In this document: positions 1 through 7,750 of the stretch, piece by piece | Numbering within the stretch: the stretch's first letter is position 1 | How the letters are laid out: every line of letters begins with the position of its first letter | NCBI GenBank assembly: GCA_044377735.1 | Contig: JBILYK010000013.1 | Span: 1-51,725, forward strand | Direction: 5' to 3' | From: Tabrizicola_A sp044377735 | GTDB lineage: Bacteria > Pseudomonadota > Alphaproteobacteria > Rhodobacterales > Rhodobacteraceae | Length of the DNA stretch: 51,725 nucleotides | Program-made: the position numbers and the translations under genes | Notes under the pieces: model-generated | Databases searched by the model: none | Told to the model about the DNA's origin: nothing | The model's input: the letters and a program-made list of their open reading frames with translations, nothing else

Positions 1-6
1 TTCCCC

Positions 7-207
7 TTACTTCGCAGCTTCAGCAGCTTTTTGGACAAGCACAGTCTTGATGCGGGCGACGTCACGACGGACAGCGCGCATGCGGGCGGTGTTTTCCAGC
101 TGGTTGGTGGCGGCCTGGAAGCGCAGATTGAAGGCTTCCTTCTTCAGCGCAACGAGATTCTCGCGCAGCGCTTCGGGGGTTTTCCCGTGCAGTTCTTTGG
201 CGTTCAT
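7..207 (-). CDS. rpmC: 50S ribosomal protein L29
   Basis: Short basic, helical protein of about 66 residues with the L29 pattern: an N-terminal MNAKELHGKTPEALREN segment, a central basic helix and a C-terminal RRDVARIKTVL-type helix. L29 sits at the polypeptide exit tunnel of the large subunit. I chose the ATG at 207 rather than the in-frame ATG eight codons upstream because this start gives the normal family length and is preceded by an AGGAAAAGG ribosome binding site. The gene runs leftward out of the window, where rpsQ and the rest of the S10/spc cluster would be expected. Unusually, rplP is not directly upstream; a non-ribosomal gene and a private promoter are there instead. Confidence 0.97.
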   Translation of the reverse strand: MNAKELHGKTPEALRENLVALKKEAFNLRFQAATNQLENTARMRAVRRDVARIKTVLVQKAAEAAK

Positions 208-317
208 GCGCCTTTTCCTTTTCTCAGTCACCAGAAGGCCCCTTACGGGTCACCTTGGGTCCGGTGGAACAAAAATAGACCTACGATTCGCGGTTGCCCG
301 GAATCGTTGGATGGGGC

Positions 318-347
318 CGTATAGGGGGGATGGGGGTGGGAAGGCAA
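318..347 (-). promoter_or_regulatory. Predicted sigma-70-type promoter for rpmC
   Basis: Read on the minus strand, a -35 hexamer TTGCCT (342-347) and a -10 hexamer TATACG (318-323) are separated by 18 bases that are almost all C, A and T. It would start a transcript about 100 nt upstream of the rpmC ATG. The -10 lacks T at -7, as is common in Rhodobacter promoters. The layout resembles the predicted ffh and rplS promoters in this window. Prediction from sequence only. Confidence 0.5.
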
Positions 348-370
348 GGGTTATGTTGGGGGACTCAGAC

Positions 371-1003
371 CTACTTCACAGGATCACCAGCCATCTCGCT
401 CTTGAATGCCTCAAGCAATTTCAAAGCGTCGGCCTGGCGGCTTGGCTTGCCGTCGATTTTTGTCTGATAGCGCCCCGCGTCTGGACCCCAGTCGAAGTAA
501 ATCCCGTGGCCGGGTTCCCGGAGTTTGCTCGCCTCTTCCGAAGAAATGCTAACCTCAATGGAAGAAAGCAGGTGGACACGGTCGCATTCCACGGTTTTCC
601 CAAACACTTCCAGCCGATAGTCGCCGGAAGAGAAATCAAAATTGCTAATATCAGTGGGCAACAGGAAGTGATGATTTGTCGCCATGCCTTCTTGACCGAT
701 AAACAGACCGCTACCGCGCGCCAAGTCCTTCTCTCCGTAGACCCAGATGTTGAAGTTCTGCTGGGTTTCACCACGGCGAAGACGAACGTAGAGGTGTTCT
801 AGGACTACACCTCGCTTCGCCGTCGAATATAGCAATGTTCTGAGGTAGAGTTTTGAGATTCCTCGCTCTCCTCCATCTGGACCAAAGAAAATCAAGGTCG
901 GCTTTGTCATCTTCAGCTTTCCGCGTCGGAGATGCGAGAGCCACAGAGTAAACCCAGAGACCAGTAGTGCTAGAACAGAGATTGCTATCGAAACATATTG
1001 CAT
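371..1003 (-). CDS. Hypothetical membrane-anchored protein
   Basis: Protein of 210 residues with one N-terminal hydrophobic segment (about residues 5-22), then a basic stop-transfer HLRRGKLK and a soluble mostly beta-type domain, so probably an inner-membrane protein with a single anchor. I do not recognise the family. Base composition and codon choice are visibly less GC-rich than neighbouring genes, which suggests recent acquisition. It lies between the expected rplP position and rpmC, on the same strand as rpmC. No clear Shine-Dalgarno precedes the ATG. A weak promoter-like pair (ATCCAA/ATTATT on the plus strand, at 1037-1042 and 1013-1018) would place transcription start almost on the ATG. 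Function unknown. Confidence 0.7.
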   Translation of the reverse strand: MQYVSIAISVLALLVSGFTLWLSHLRRGKLKMTKPTLIFFGPDGGERGISKLYLRTLLYSTAKRGVVLEHLYVRLRRGETQQNFNIWVYGEKDLARGSGLFIGQEGMATNHHFLLPTDISNFDFSSGDYRLEVFGKTVECDRVHLLSSIEVSISSEEASKLREPGHGIYFDWGPDAGRYQTKIDGKPSRQADALKLLEAFKSEMAGDPVK

Positions 1004-1109
1004 TCAGACCCCATTATTCGTGACGATCGCTCCGCAATCCAAATCCTGATCGCGTACCATATCATGACCGCGAAGGTTCCCAAAGAATGCCCACCCTAAA
1101 GCCTCACCC

Positions 1110-1727
1110 TCAATTATAGTTGAAACTAACCGAAATCCGCTCTTCCTCGCTCATGTTCATCGGCACTTCATGCCGCAGCCAGCTTTCCCACAAGAGCAGT
1201 TCCCCCACCTCAGGCTTCACATAGACAAAGGGCTGCAACTCCTGCGGGGCGTCTTTCTTCCGCAGGGGGGACAGCATCATCATGGCGTGGCGCGGGTCTT
1301 CCAGCTTCAGTGCCGAGGTGCCTGCGGGCATCGCCACATAGGTGGTGCCAGAGATCACCGCATGAGGATGAATGTGGCTGGAGTGGGTGCCACCTTCGGG
1401 CAGGATGTTGATCCAAAAGGCGTTGCATTTGAGCTTCTTGCCCTGCAGATCAAACCCCAGCGCGTCGCAAAAGGCCGCCACATGTTTGTCCAGCGCCTTT
1501 TCCAGATCGCCGAAGATCGGGGCGCGCCAAGGCAGGTCGTCAAGTGAGGCGTAAGAGGTATAGCCCGGATAGCCTTCCCGCTCGCACCATTCCTGTCCCG
1601 CCTCATCATCCTCGGCAATCGCGATGCAGGTATCGCGCAGTTCGTCGTAGCTCACCTTTTTCTTGGCCAGATCGTTCAGCTTGGCGCGGTAAAGGGGCGT
1701 GACGAACAGGTTGGTGAGGGTGGACAT
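1110..1727 (-). CDS. TIGR02466-family putative 2OG-Fe(II) oxygenase
   Basis: A 205-residue protein matching the TIGR02466/PF13759 family of putative 2-oxoglutarate/Fe(II) oxygenases. With the start at 1727 the likely metal and cosubstrate residues are the histidine cluster HSSHIHPH (His115-His122), His186 in LRHEV and Arg197 followed by Ser in ERISVSFNYN at the C terminus, the usual Arg-x-Ser contact for 2-oxoglutarate. I preferred this ATG to the one 15 codons upstream because family proteins begin close to the LFVTPLY segment and a GGAG lies a few bases upstream. The substrate is unknown for this family. It stands alone on the minus strand. Confident of family, not of activity. Confidence 0.85.
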   Translation of the reverse strand: MSTLTNLFVTPLYRAKLNDLAKKKVSYDELRDTCIAIAEDDEAGQEWCEREGYPGYTSYASLDDLPWRAPIFGDLEKALDKHVAAFCDALGFDLQGKKLKCNAFWINILPEGGTHSSHIHPHAVISGTTYVAMPAGTSALKLEDPRHAMMMLSPLRKKDAPQELQPFVYVKPEVGELLLWESWLRHEVPMNMSEEERISVSFNYN

Positions 1728-1992
1728 GGGCAGGCTCCGAACAGGCAGGGCGGGTTGGGCCTGTCGTTCCATACCTTTGGTTTTGGTGCAAGGTGGCTTG
1801 GGGGGTGGAGGGTAGTGTTTGGGGGCCTAGCTTTGGTCTGTCCCCTTGGGCGCAGGGCTTGGGTGGCTAAGGAACCGCTCGAGCCAGGGCCGGCTAGAGA
1901 CTTCGGCAAAGGCTTGGCGACCGGCGCAATGGCTGTCTCTTTGCCGTGTGTTTTGCCCAGTGCAACCTGGTCTGGACACCTCGGTGTCATCA
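1728..1992. other. Non-coding stretch without recognised feature
   Basis: About 265 bases between the oxygenase gene and the SbtA-like fragment. Both strands are open in places but the conceptual products are low-complexity and resemble no family I know. No promoter, terminator or structured RNA was recognised. It may be decayed sequence belonging to the same degraded locus as the fragment next to it. Confidence 0.5.
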
Positions 1993-2190
1993 TCAAAAGC
2001 CCTGCCAGAAAGCTGTCATTTGCCAGACGAAAGGCACTCCGGCAAGCAACGTGCAAGGAAACGTGATGGTCAATGACGAAGTCAGATAGACCGACGGGTT
2101 CGCCTTGGGAAAGGTCGCCCACACGGCGGCCAGGGCGTCGAAGTCGCTGGCCAGGGAAGCAACCGCACCCAGCACAAAAGACTTCCCCGG
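1993..2190 (-). pseudogene. C-terminal remnant of an SbtA-like (PF05982) transporter
   Basis: About 60 residues in one minus-strand frame, ending at a stop at 1993, align with the last two transmembrane segments of sodium-dependent bicarbonate transporters of the SbtA/PF05982 family. The pattern A-x-SLASD-F, then FPKANPSVYLTSS, then a hydrophobic TFPCTLLAGVPF stretch mirrors the family's ASSSDI...IPSANPSAYIGSS ending, recalled from the Synechocystis protein. Full-length family members are roughly 320-375 residues. Here the frame upstream runs straight into the 3' end of betC and no N-terminal part exists. A GTG at 2175 could start a tiny peptide but no ribosome binding site supports it. I read it as the stump of a deleted gene. 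Confidence 0.5.
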
Positions 2191-2230
2191 GCGGGTAATC
2201 AGCGGCGCAAACGCCCACCGCGTGCGCCCC

Positions 2231-3739
2231 TTACTCCCCGCGCGGAAAGCGCTTGTTTTCCTCAAGCACGTTCAAATCCATATGGTTGCGCATATAGCGC
2301 TCGGAGGCGAGTTTCAGCGGCTGGTGGTCCCATGGGTAATAGGCGCCGTTGCGCAGTGCCTCATAGACCACCCAGCGCCGGGCTTGGGACTGGCGCACTT
2401 CGGCGTCATAGGCGGCCAAGTCCCAGCGGGCCTGCGCGAGGCCACGAAAATGCGCCAGCACCTCGGCCACGCGCGGGTCATCGGCCAGGTTGGCCATTTC
2501 CTCGGGGTCACCCGCCACATCAAACAACATGTCCGGATCGGCCGGGCAGTGGATGTATTTCCACGCGCCTTGCCGCAGGCACACCATCGGCGTGATCGTT
2601 CCCTCGGCGGCGTATTCCATGGCGACGGGGCTTGTGCGTTCGGTCCCTTTGGCCAAAGCCACCAAGGATTCGCCATCGGTCCAAGGCATCACCGCCTCCA
2701 TGGAAATGCCCGCCAGATCGCACAGCGTTGGCGTCAGGTCGATGGTGGAGACCGGGGTGGTGACAAGGCCGGGCGTCAGGCCGGGGGCAGAGATCATCAA
2801 GGGCACGCGGGCCGCGCCTTCGAAGAAGTTCATCTTGAACCACAGCCCCTTGCGGCCCAGCATCTCGCCGTGATCCGACACGAAGACGATGATCGCCTCT
2901 TGGCGGCTGGCCTCCAAGACCGCCAAAATCTCGCCGATCTTGTCATCGATATACGAGATATTGGCGAAATAGCCTTGGCGTGAGCGGCGGATATAGTCGG
3001 GCGTCACCTCCATCCCACGCCAATCGCAGGCGTCCATCAGGCGCTTGGAATGGGGGTCCATATCTTCATAGGCAAGGGCCGGGGGCGGCTCCAATTCGGG
3101 GACGCCCTCATAAAGATCCCAGTATTTCTTGCGGGCGACGAAAGGGTCGTGCGGATGGGTAAAGCTGGCCGTCAGGCACCACGGACGCGGATCAAGGCCG
3201 CGCGACAGATCATAGAGCTTTTGCACCGCCTGATGGCAGACGTCGTCATCATATTCCAATTGGTTGGTGATCTCGGCCACGCCCGCCCCGGTGACCGACC
3301 CCATATTGTGATACCACCAGTCAATCCGTTCACCGGGCTTGCGGTAATCGGGGGTCCAGCCGAAATCGGCGGGGTAAATGTCGGTCGTCAAACGCTCTTC
3401 GAACCCGTGCAACTGATCGGGGCCAACGAAATGCATCTTGCCCGACAGCGCAGTGTAATAGCCCGCGCGGCGCAGGTGGTGGGCATAGGTCGGGATGTCG
3501 GATGCGAACTCGGCTGCGTTGTCATAGACCCGCGTGCGCCGGGGCAGGGCGCCTGACATGAAGGCGGCACGCGCGGGGGCGCATAGGGGCGAGGCGGTGT
3601 AGCTGTTGGCAAAGCGCACCGACCGCGCGGCCAGCTTTTTCAAGTTGGGCGCATGCAGGAAATCGGCGGGGCCGTCCTCAAACAAGGTGCCAGTCAGCTG
3701 GTCCACCATCAGGATCAGGATATTGGGGCGTTTGGTCAT
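2231..3739 (-). CDS. betC: Choline-sulfatase
   Basis: A 502-residue type I sulfatase very close in sequence to Sinorhizobium meliloti BetC, which hydrolyses choline-O-sulfate to choline and sulfate, feeding glycine betaine synthesis and sulfur supply. The active-site motif SPLCAPARAAF places Cys53, the residue converted to formylglycine, in the C-x-P-x-R context. MVDQ near the N terminus and VSDHGEMLG supply metal ligands, and the BetC-specific tail QARRWVVYEALRNGAYYPWD is present. No signal peptide, as expected for the cytosolic enzyme. The ATG at 3739 has GAGG upstream and fits family length; an upstream in-frame start would add 30 unrelated residues. No bet transporter or betAB gene lies in the window. 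It is divergent from the CocE-type gene, sharing a 164-bp promoter region. Confidence 0.95.
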   Translation of the reverse strand: MTKRPNILILMVDQLTGTLFEDGPADFLHAPNLKKLAARSVRFANSYTASPLCAPARAAFMSGALPRRTRVYDNAAEFASDIPTYAHHLRRAGYYTALSGKMHFVGPDQLHGFEERLTTDIYPADFGWTPDYRKPGERIDWWYHNMGSVTGAGVAEITNQLEYDDDVCHQAVQKLYDLSRGLDPRPWCLTASFTHPHDPFVARKKYWDLYEGVPELEPPPALAYEDMDPHSKRLMDACDWRGMEVTPDYIRRSRQGYFANISYIDDKIGEILAVLEASRQEAIIVFVSDHGEMLGRKGLWFKMNFFEGAARVPLMISAPGLTPGLVTTPVSTIDLTPTLCDLAGISMEAVMPWTDGESLVALAKGTERTSPVAMEYAAEGTITPMVCLRQGAWKYIHCPADPDMLFDVAGDPEEMANLADDPRVAEVLAHFRGLAQARWDLAAYDAEVRQSQARRWVVYEALRNGAYYPWDHQPLKLASERYMRNHMDLNVLEENKRFPRGE

Positions 3740-3903
3740 CTGGGCCTCGCAGTCGGTTTTCCAATGGGTGCAGCGGCTTGATCGGGCGGGCAAGCGGGTT
3801 TTTTGTCGTGCAGCGCGCCTGTGTCGCAATTGTCGGTCGAAGCGGCGAATTCGTTGCGCGTTTTGCGATTTTCCATTGCCTCATAGTGTCGGGGAGAACT
3901 GCC

Positions 3904-5970
3904 ATGACCATTCGTTCTGACTTTCCGCATCAGGTGGTTGAAACGCCGGATATGGGCATTGTGCTGTCGGATGGCTGCCGCCTTTCGGCGCGGGTCTGGA
4001 TGCCGGAGGATGCGGCGAGCAATCCAGTCCCGGCGATTTTGGAATACATCCCTTACCGCAAGCGCGACGGAACCCTGCCGCGCGATGAGATGATGCACCC
4101 CTATTTCGCCGGTCACGGCTATGCCGCCGTGCGGGTGGACATGCGCGGTTGTGGCGACAGCGAAGGGCTGATCGACGACGAGTACACCGAGCAGGAACTG
4201 CGAGATGCCGAGGAGGTGATCGCTTGGCTTGCCGCCCAGCCTTGGTGCAGCGGCGCCGTTGGGATGATGGGCAAAAGCTGGGGTGGGTTTAACTGCCTGC
4301 AAACCGCCTTCCGCCAGCCGCCCGCGCTGAAGGCCGTGGTGTCAGTCTGTGCCACGACCGACCGCTTTGCAGATGACATCCATTACAAGGGCGGCTGCCT
4401 TTTGGGTGAGAATTTTGGCTGGGGGGCGGTGATGCTGTCTTATTCCAGCCGCCCCGCCGATCCGGTCCTGCGGCCTGACTGGCGGGCCGATTGGCTGGCC
4501 CGGCTGGAGGCCGAACCGTGGCTCGCGCCGCGCTGGGCGGGCCACCAGGCCCGCGACGCCTATTGGAAACATGGGTCTGTCTGCGAAGATTACGCCCGCA
4601 TGACAATTCCAGTGCAGATCTGGGGTGGTTGGGCGGACAATTACATGAACACGGTCGCCGCCTTGGTGGCCAATGTGCCCGCGCCGGTGAAGGGCATTGT
4701 CGGCCCTTGGGTGCATCAGTATCCGCACACCGCCGTGCCCGCGCCTCGCGTTGGGTTTTTGCAAGAGGCGCTGCGTTGGTGGGATCGCTGGCTGAAAGGC
4801 GTGGCCAACGGGGCCGAGGATGACCCGGCTTACCGGGTGTACCGCCTGGACAGCGAGGCCCCGAACGCCAGCCCCGCGCACCGCGCCGGGCAATGGATGG
4901 CCGAGGCCGTCTGGCCCAGCCCGCAGGTGCAGCAGGAGCGGTGGCATTTGGCCCAAGCGCCGGGGGTTTCACACCCCCCGCGACCATGGTCACTCGGACC
5001 AATGGCGCAACCATGGTCGCACCCCGTGGGATATTTGGGCCGCATTGAAGGCGATGTTCGGGCCGAGATTTCGACGCCGCAGCATCTGGGGATGCACACG
5101 GGCGAGTTTTTCCCGATGGGGCTGAATGCCGAAATGCCGGGTGATCAGGCCAGCGATGATGCGCTGTCGGTCTGTTTCGATGGGCCGGTGCTGGAGGCGC
5201 CGCTTGATTTGATGGGGGCGGCGCGGTTGTCGCTGCGGTTGTCTTCCGATGCGCCTTTGGGGTTTGTCGTGGCGCGGCTGTGCGATGTGGGGCCGGATGG
5301 TGCTTCGGTGCGCATTGCCCATGGGATGCTGAACCTGTGCCACCGCGACAGCATGGAGGCGCCTGCACCGATGGTGCCGGGACAGACGGTCGAGGTGGCC
5401 TTCAACATTGACCAGATGGCCTATCGGCTGGCCCCGGGCCACCATGTGCGGCTGGCGCTGTCCAACAGCTATTGGCCCTTTGTCTGGCCTTCGCCCGAGG
5501 CGGGCCGTCTGACGCTTTTGGGCGGTAGCCTTGATCTGCCGGTGCATCAGGGCGGTGCCGGTGAGTGGGTTCCGCCGGCAGTTGCACATGCCGCCCCATG
5601 GGCGCACAAGGTGCTGCGTCAAGGCCAGACCACGCGCAAGATCGAGACCGATCTCATCTCGGGCAAGGTGTCCTTGGCGATCCGCGATGATCTTGGGGAT
5701 GTGGAAAACCTGACCCACGGGATGCGGACAGGCGAGACGATGACCGAGCTTTGGGAGATTCATCCGGCGGATCCTTTGTCGGCCCGTGCTGTCCATACCT
5801 GGGAGCAGCGCCTGTCGCGGGGGGATTGGCGCGTGCGCACCGAGGCTTGGGCCGAGATGACCGCCACGGCCAGCCAGCTGCGTCTGAAGGCGCGTTTGCA
5901 GGCGTTTGAGGGGGATGACTTGGTGTTCGATCGCAGCTTCGACGAAGCGGTGGCGCGCCGGTTTGTGTGA
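3904..5970 (+). CDS. CocE/NonD-type alpha/beta hydrolase (X-Pro dipeptidyl-peptidase S15 family)
   Basis: A 688-residue serine hydrolase: an N-terminal alpha/beta domain (about 1-290) with the nucleophile elbow GKSWGG at Ser125, acid Asp245 in GGWADN and base His271 in GPWVHQ, followed by the jelly-roll domain of S15/CocE proteins (about 430-560). Family members cleave esters, amides or X-Pro peptides; no signal peptide is visible. The ATG at 3904 follows GGGGAG. First gene of a rightward run into an oligopeptide-type ABC transporter, so it may process an imported substrate. Oddly, residues about 353-379 are encoded by a palindromic segment resembling intergenic repeats, forming a proline- and tryptophan-rich linker I would not expect in the family. 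The substrate cannot be deduced. Confidence 0.85.
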   Translation: MTIRSDFPHQVVETPDMGIVLSDGCRLSARVWMPEDAASNPVPAILEYIPYRKRDGTLPRDEMMHPYFAGHGYAAVRVDMRGCGDSEGLIDDEYTEQELRDAEEVIAWLAAQPWCSGAVGMMGKSWGGFNCLQTAFRQPPALKAVVSVCATTDRFADDIHYKGGCLLGENFGWGAVMLSYSSRPADPVLRPDWRADWLARLEAEPWLAPRWAGHQARDAYWKHGSVCEDYARMTIPVQIWGGWADNYMNTVAALVANVPAPVKGIVGPWVHQYPHTAVPAPRVGFLQEALRWWDRWLKGVANGAEDDPAYRVYRLDSEAPNASPAHRAGQWMAEAVWPSPQVQQERWHLAQAPGVSHPPRPWSLGPMAQPWSHPVGYLGRIEGDVRAEISTPQHLGMHTGEFFPMGLNAEMPGDQASDDALSVCFDGPVLEAPLDLMGAARLSLRLSSDAPLGFVVARLCDVGPDGASVRIAHGMLNLCHRDSMEAPAPMVPGQTVEVAFNIDQMAYRLAPGHHVRLALSNSYWPFVWPSPEAGRLTLLGGSLDLPVHQGGAGEWVPPAVAHAAPWAHKVLRQGQTTRKIETDLISGKVSLAIRDDLGDVENLTHGMRTGETMTELWEIHPADPLSARAVHTWEQRLSRGDWRVRTEAWAEMTATASQLRLKARLQAFEGDDLVFDRSFDEAVARRFV
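4961..5040 (+). repeat. Palindromic repeat-like insertion inside the CocE-type gene
   Basis: The segment has an 11-bp inverted repeat, GCGACCATGGT at 4980-4990 and its exact complement at 5010-5020, each containing the palindrome CCATGG, flanked by GGGGTTTCACACCCC (4963-4977, with one extra C after) and GGGATATTTGGG. The flanks resemble the intergenic sequence near 19968-19997 (GGGGTTCCACCCC... GGAGTATTTGG). It keeps the reading frame open. Confidence 0.5.
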
Positions 5971-6075
5971 GGCCGGCAGGTGGCAAGAATCGTTGCCATC
6001 CCGATTTCTAAGCGGTTTAAAGGTTTCAAACAAAAAAAGGCCCCGGCAGATCCGGGCCGCAGCAGGTAGACTACG

Positions 6076-7665
6076 ATGTCCGATCAACTTGACCAGATGA
6101 TTGCACGTGTCCGCAAAGGCGCCATGACGCGCCGCGAATTCGTCGGTCGTACCACGGCGATGGGTGTTTCTGCCGGTTTGGCAGGGGCTTTGTTCACCAA
6201 GGCTGCCCATGCTGATGAGCCCAAGAAGGGCGGCGTGCTGCGTGTGGGCATGACGGGGGGCGAAAGCACCAACACGCTGGACCCCGCACTGTCGGCCTCG
6301 CCGAACCCCTACATGATCTTGCGCACTTGGGGAGAGACCCTCGTGGATGTCGACCCATCTGGTGCCCTGGAAATGCGTCTGGCCGAGGAAGTGTCGTCGA
6401 ACGCCGATGCGACCGAGTGGAAGTTCAAAATCCGTCAGGGCGTTGAATTCCACGGTGGTGGGACGGTGACCGCCGAAGACGTGGTCGCCACGCTGAAGCG
6501 CCACACCGACGAGAAATCCCAGTCGGGCGCCTTGGGCATTGTGCAGGGCATTTCCGAGATGTCGGCCGAGGGCGACATGGTCACGCTGAAACTGGCCTCT
6601 GCCAATGCCGACTTGCCCTTCCTGATTGGCGACTATCACCTGATCATCCAGCCCGGCGGTGGCGTGGACAATCCGGCCGCTGGCAACGGCACCGGTGCCT
6701 ACAAGATCACCTCGTACGAGCCAGGCGTCATCGCCACGTTCGAGCGTAACCCGAACTATTGGGACAGCTCGCGCGGTCATGCGGATGGCGTCGAGATTCT
6801 GACCATCAACGACGACACCGCCCGCACCGCGGCGATCCAGGCGGGTCAGGTTCACATGATCGACCGCGTTGATCCCAAGATTGTGGAGTTGTTGAAATCT
6901 ACGCCGGAAGTCATTGTCGAGCGCGCCTCGGGTCCGGGCCACTATGTCTTCATCATGCATTGCGACAAGGCGCCGTTTGATAACAACGACCTGCGGATGG
7001 CGCTGAAAATGTCGATCAACCGCCGGGAGTTGGTGGACAAGGTGCTGGGCGGCTTTGGGTCGCGCGGCAACGACTTTCCGATCAACGCCGCCTATCCTAT
7101 GTTCGACGGCACCATCGCGCAGCGCGAGTATGACGCGGCGGCGGCGGCTGACTTCTACAAGAAGTCTGGCCATGATGGCTCGCCCATCGTGTTGCAGGTT
7201 GCGCCGGGTGCTTTCCCGGGTGCAGTCGATGCGGCCAACCTCTTTGCCGCTTCGGCCAATGCCGCAGGCATTCCGCTCAGCATCAAGGTTGAGCCTGATG
7301 ACGGCTACTGGTCGAACGTCTGGAACGTCGCACCCTTCTGCGCCTCGTATTGGGGTGGCCGTCCGGTGCAGGACCAGATGTATTCGACTGCCTATCTGTC
7401 GACCGCCGAATGGAACGACACCCGTTTCGTCAACGCCAAGTTTGACGAGCTGTTGGTCGCCGCACGCGGCGAACTGGACGCCGCCAAGCGCAAAGGCTTG
7501 TATTCGGAAATGGCCCATCTTCTGCGCGACGAGGGCGGCCTGATCGCTCCGATGTTCAACGACTGGGTCGAAGGCCGTCGCGCCGAAGTTGGCGGGTGGG
7601 TTTCCGACCCGACTGGCACCATGATGGGGGGCACCGCAATGTCCAAATGCTGGCTTAACGCCTGA
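6076..7665 (+). CDS. ABC transporter family 5 solute-binding protein, copy 1 (peptide/nickel type)
   Basis: A 529-residue periplasmic binding protein of the SBP_bac_5 family (PF00496). An unusually long 16-residue n-region precedes the Tat motif TRREFVGRT, then a hydrophobic core and the cleavage-like AAHA/DEP around residue 46. This start is supported because the second copy has the same leader. The lobes follow with typical features such as NGTGAYK and a C-terminal MFNDWVEG. Both proteins align without a gap; I count about 68 differences in 529, so about 87% identity, with a strongly divergent patch at residues 274-285. It should deliver oligopeptide-like or similar solutes to the permeases downstream. 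A hairpin at 6039-6058 lies just before the start. Ligand unknown. Confidence 0.93.
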   Translation: MSDQLDQMIARVRKGAMTRREFVGRTTAMGVSAGLAGALFTKAAHADEPKKGGVLRVGMTGGESTNTLDPALSASPNPYMILRTWGETLVDVDPSGALEMRLAEEVSSNADATEWKFKIRQGVEFHGGGTVTAEDVVATLKRHTDEKSQSGALGIVQGISEMSAEGDMVTLKLASANADLPFLIGDYHLIIQPGGGVDNPAAGNGTGAYKITSYEPGVIATFERNPNYWDSSRGHADGVEILTINDDTARTAAIQAGQVHMIDRVDPKIVELLKSTPEVIVERASGPGHYVFIMHCDKAPFDNNDLRMALKMSINRRELVDKVLGGFGSRGNDFPINAAYPMFDGTIAQREYDAAAAADFYKKSGHDGSPIVLQVAPGAFPGAVDAANLFAASANAAGIPLSIKVEPDDGYWSNVWNVAPFCASYWGGRPVQDQMYSTAYLSTAEWNDTRFVNAKFDELLVAARGELDAAKRKGLYSEMAHLLRDEGGLIAPMFNDWVEGRRAEVGGWVSDPTGTMMGGTAMSKCWLNA

Positions 7666-7689
7666 TTTGACATAATGACTGAGAAAAAT

Positions 7690-7719
7690 GCCTGCAGGCT
7701 GCTAAAGTGGCCTGCAGGT
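7690..7719 (+). promoter_or_regulatory. Intercistronic stem-loop between the two binding-protein genes
   Basis: Nine perfect base pairs, CCTGCAGGC (7691-7699) with GCCTGCAGG (7710-7718), extend by one G-U pair and close a 10-nt loop. There is no T-run after it, so it is more likely a stabiliser of the 3' end of the upstream mRNA, or a partial attenuator, than a full terminator. Such elements commonly keep binding-protein transcripts more abundant than those of the permeases. Confidence 0.6.
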
Positions 7720-7750
7720 CAAATCAAGAAAAACGCAGGGAGATACCACA

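Noticed and set aside
4990..7518. An 842-codon open frame on the minus strand opposite the CocE-type and first SBP genes
   Set aside because: Its product is a low-complexity, Arg/His/Gly-rich shadow of two well-supported genes on the plus strand; no motif, no ribosome binding site. Long antisense frames are normal in high-GC DNA.
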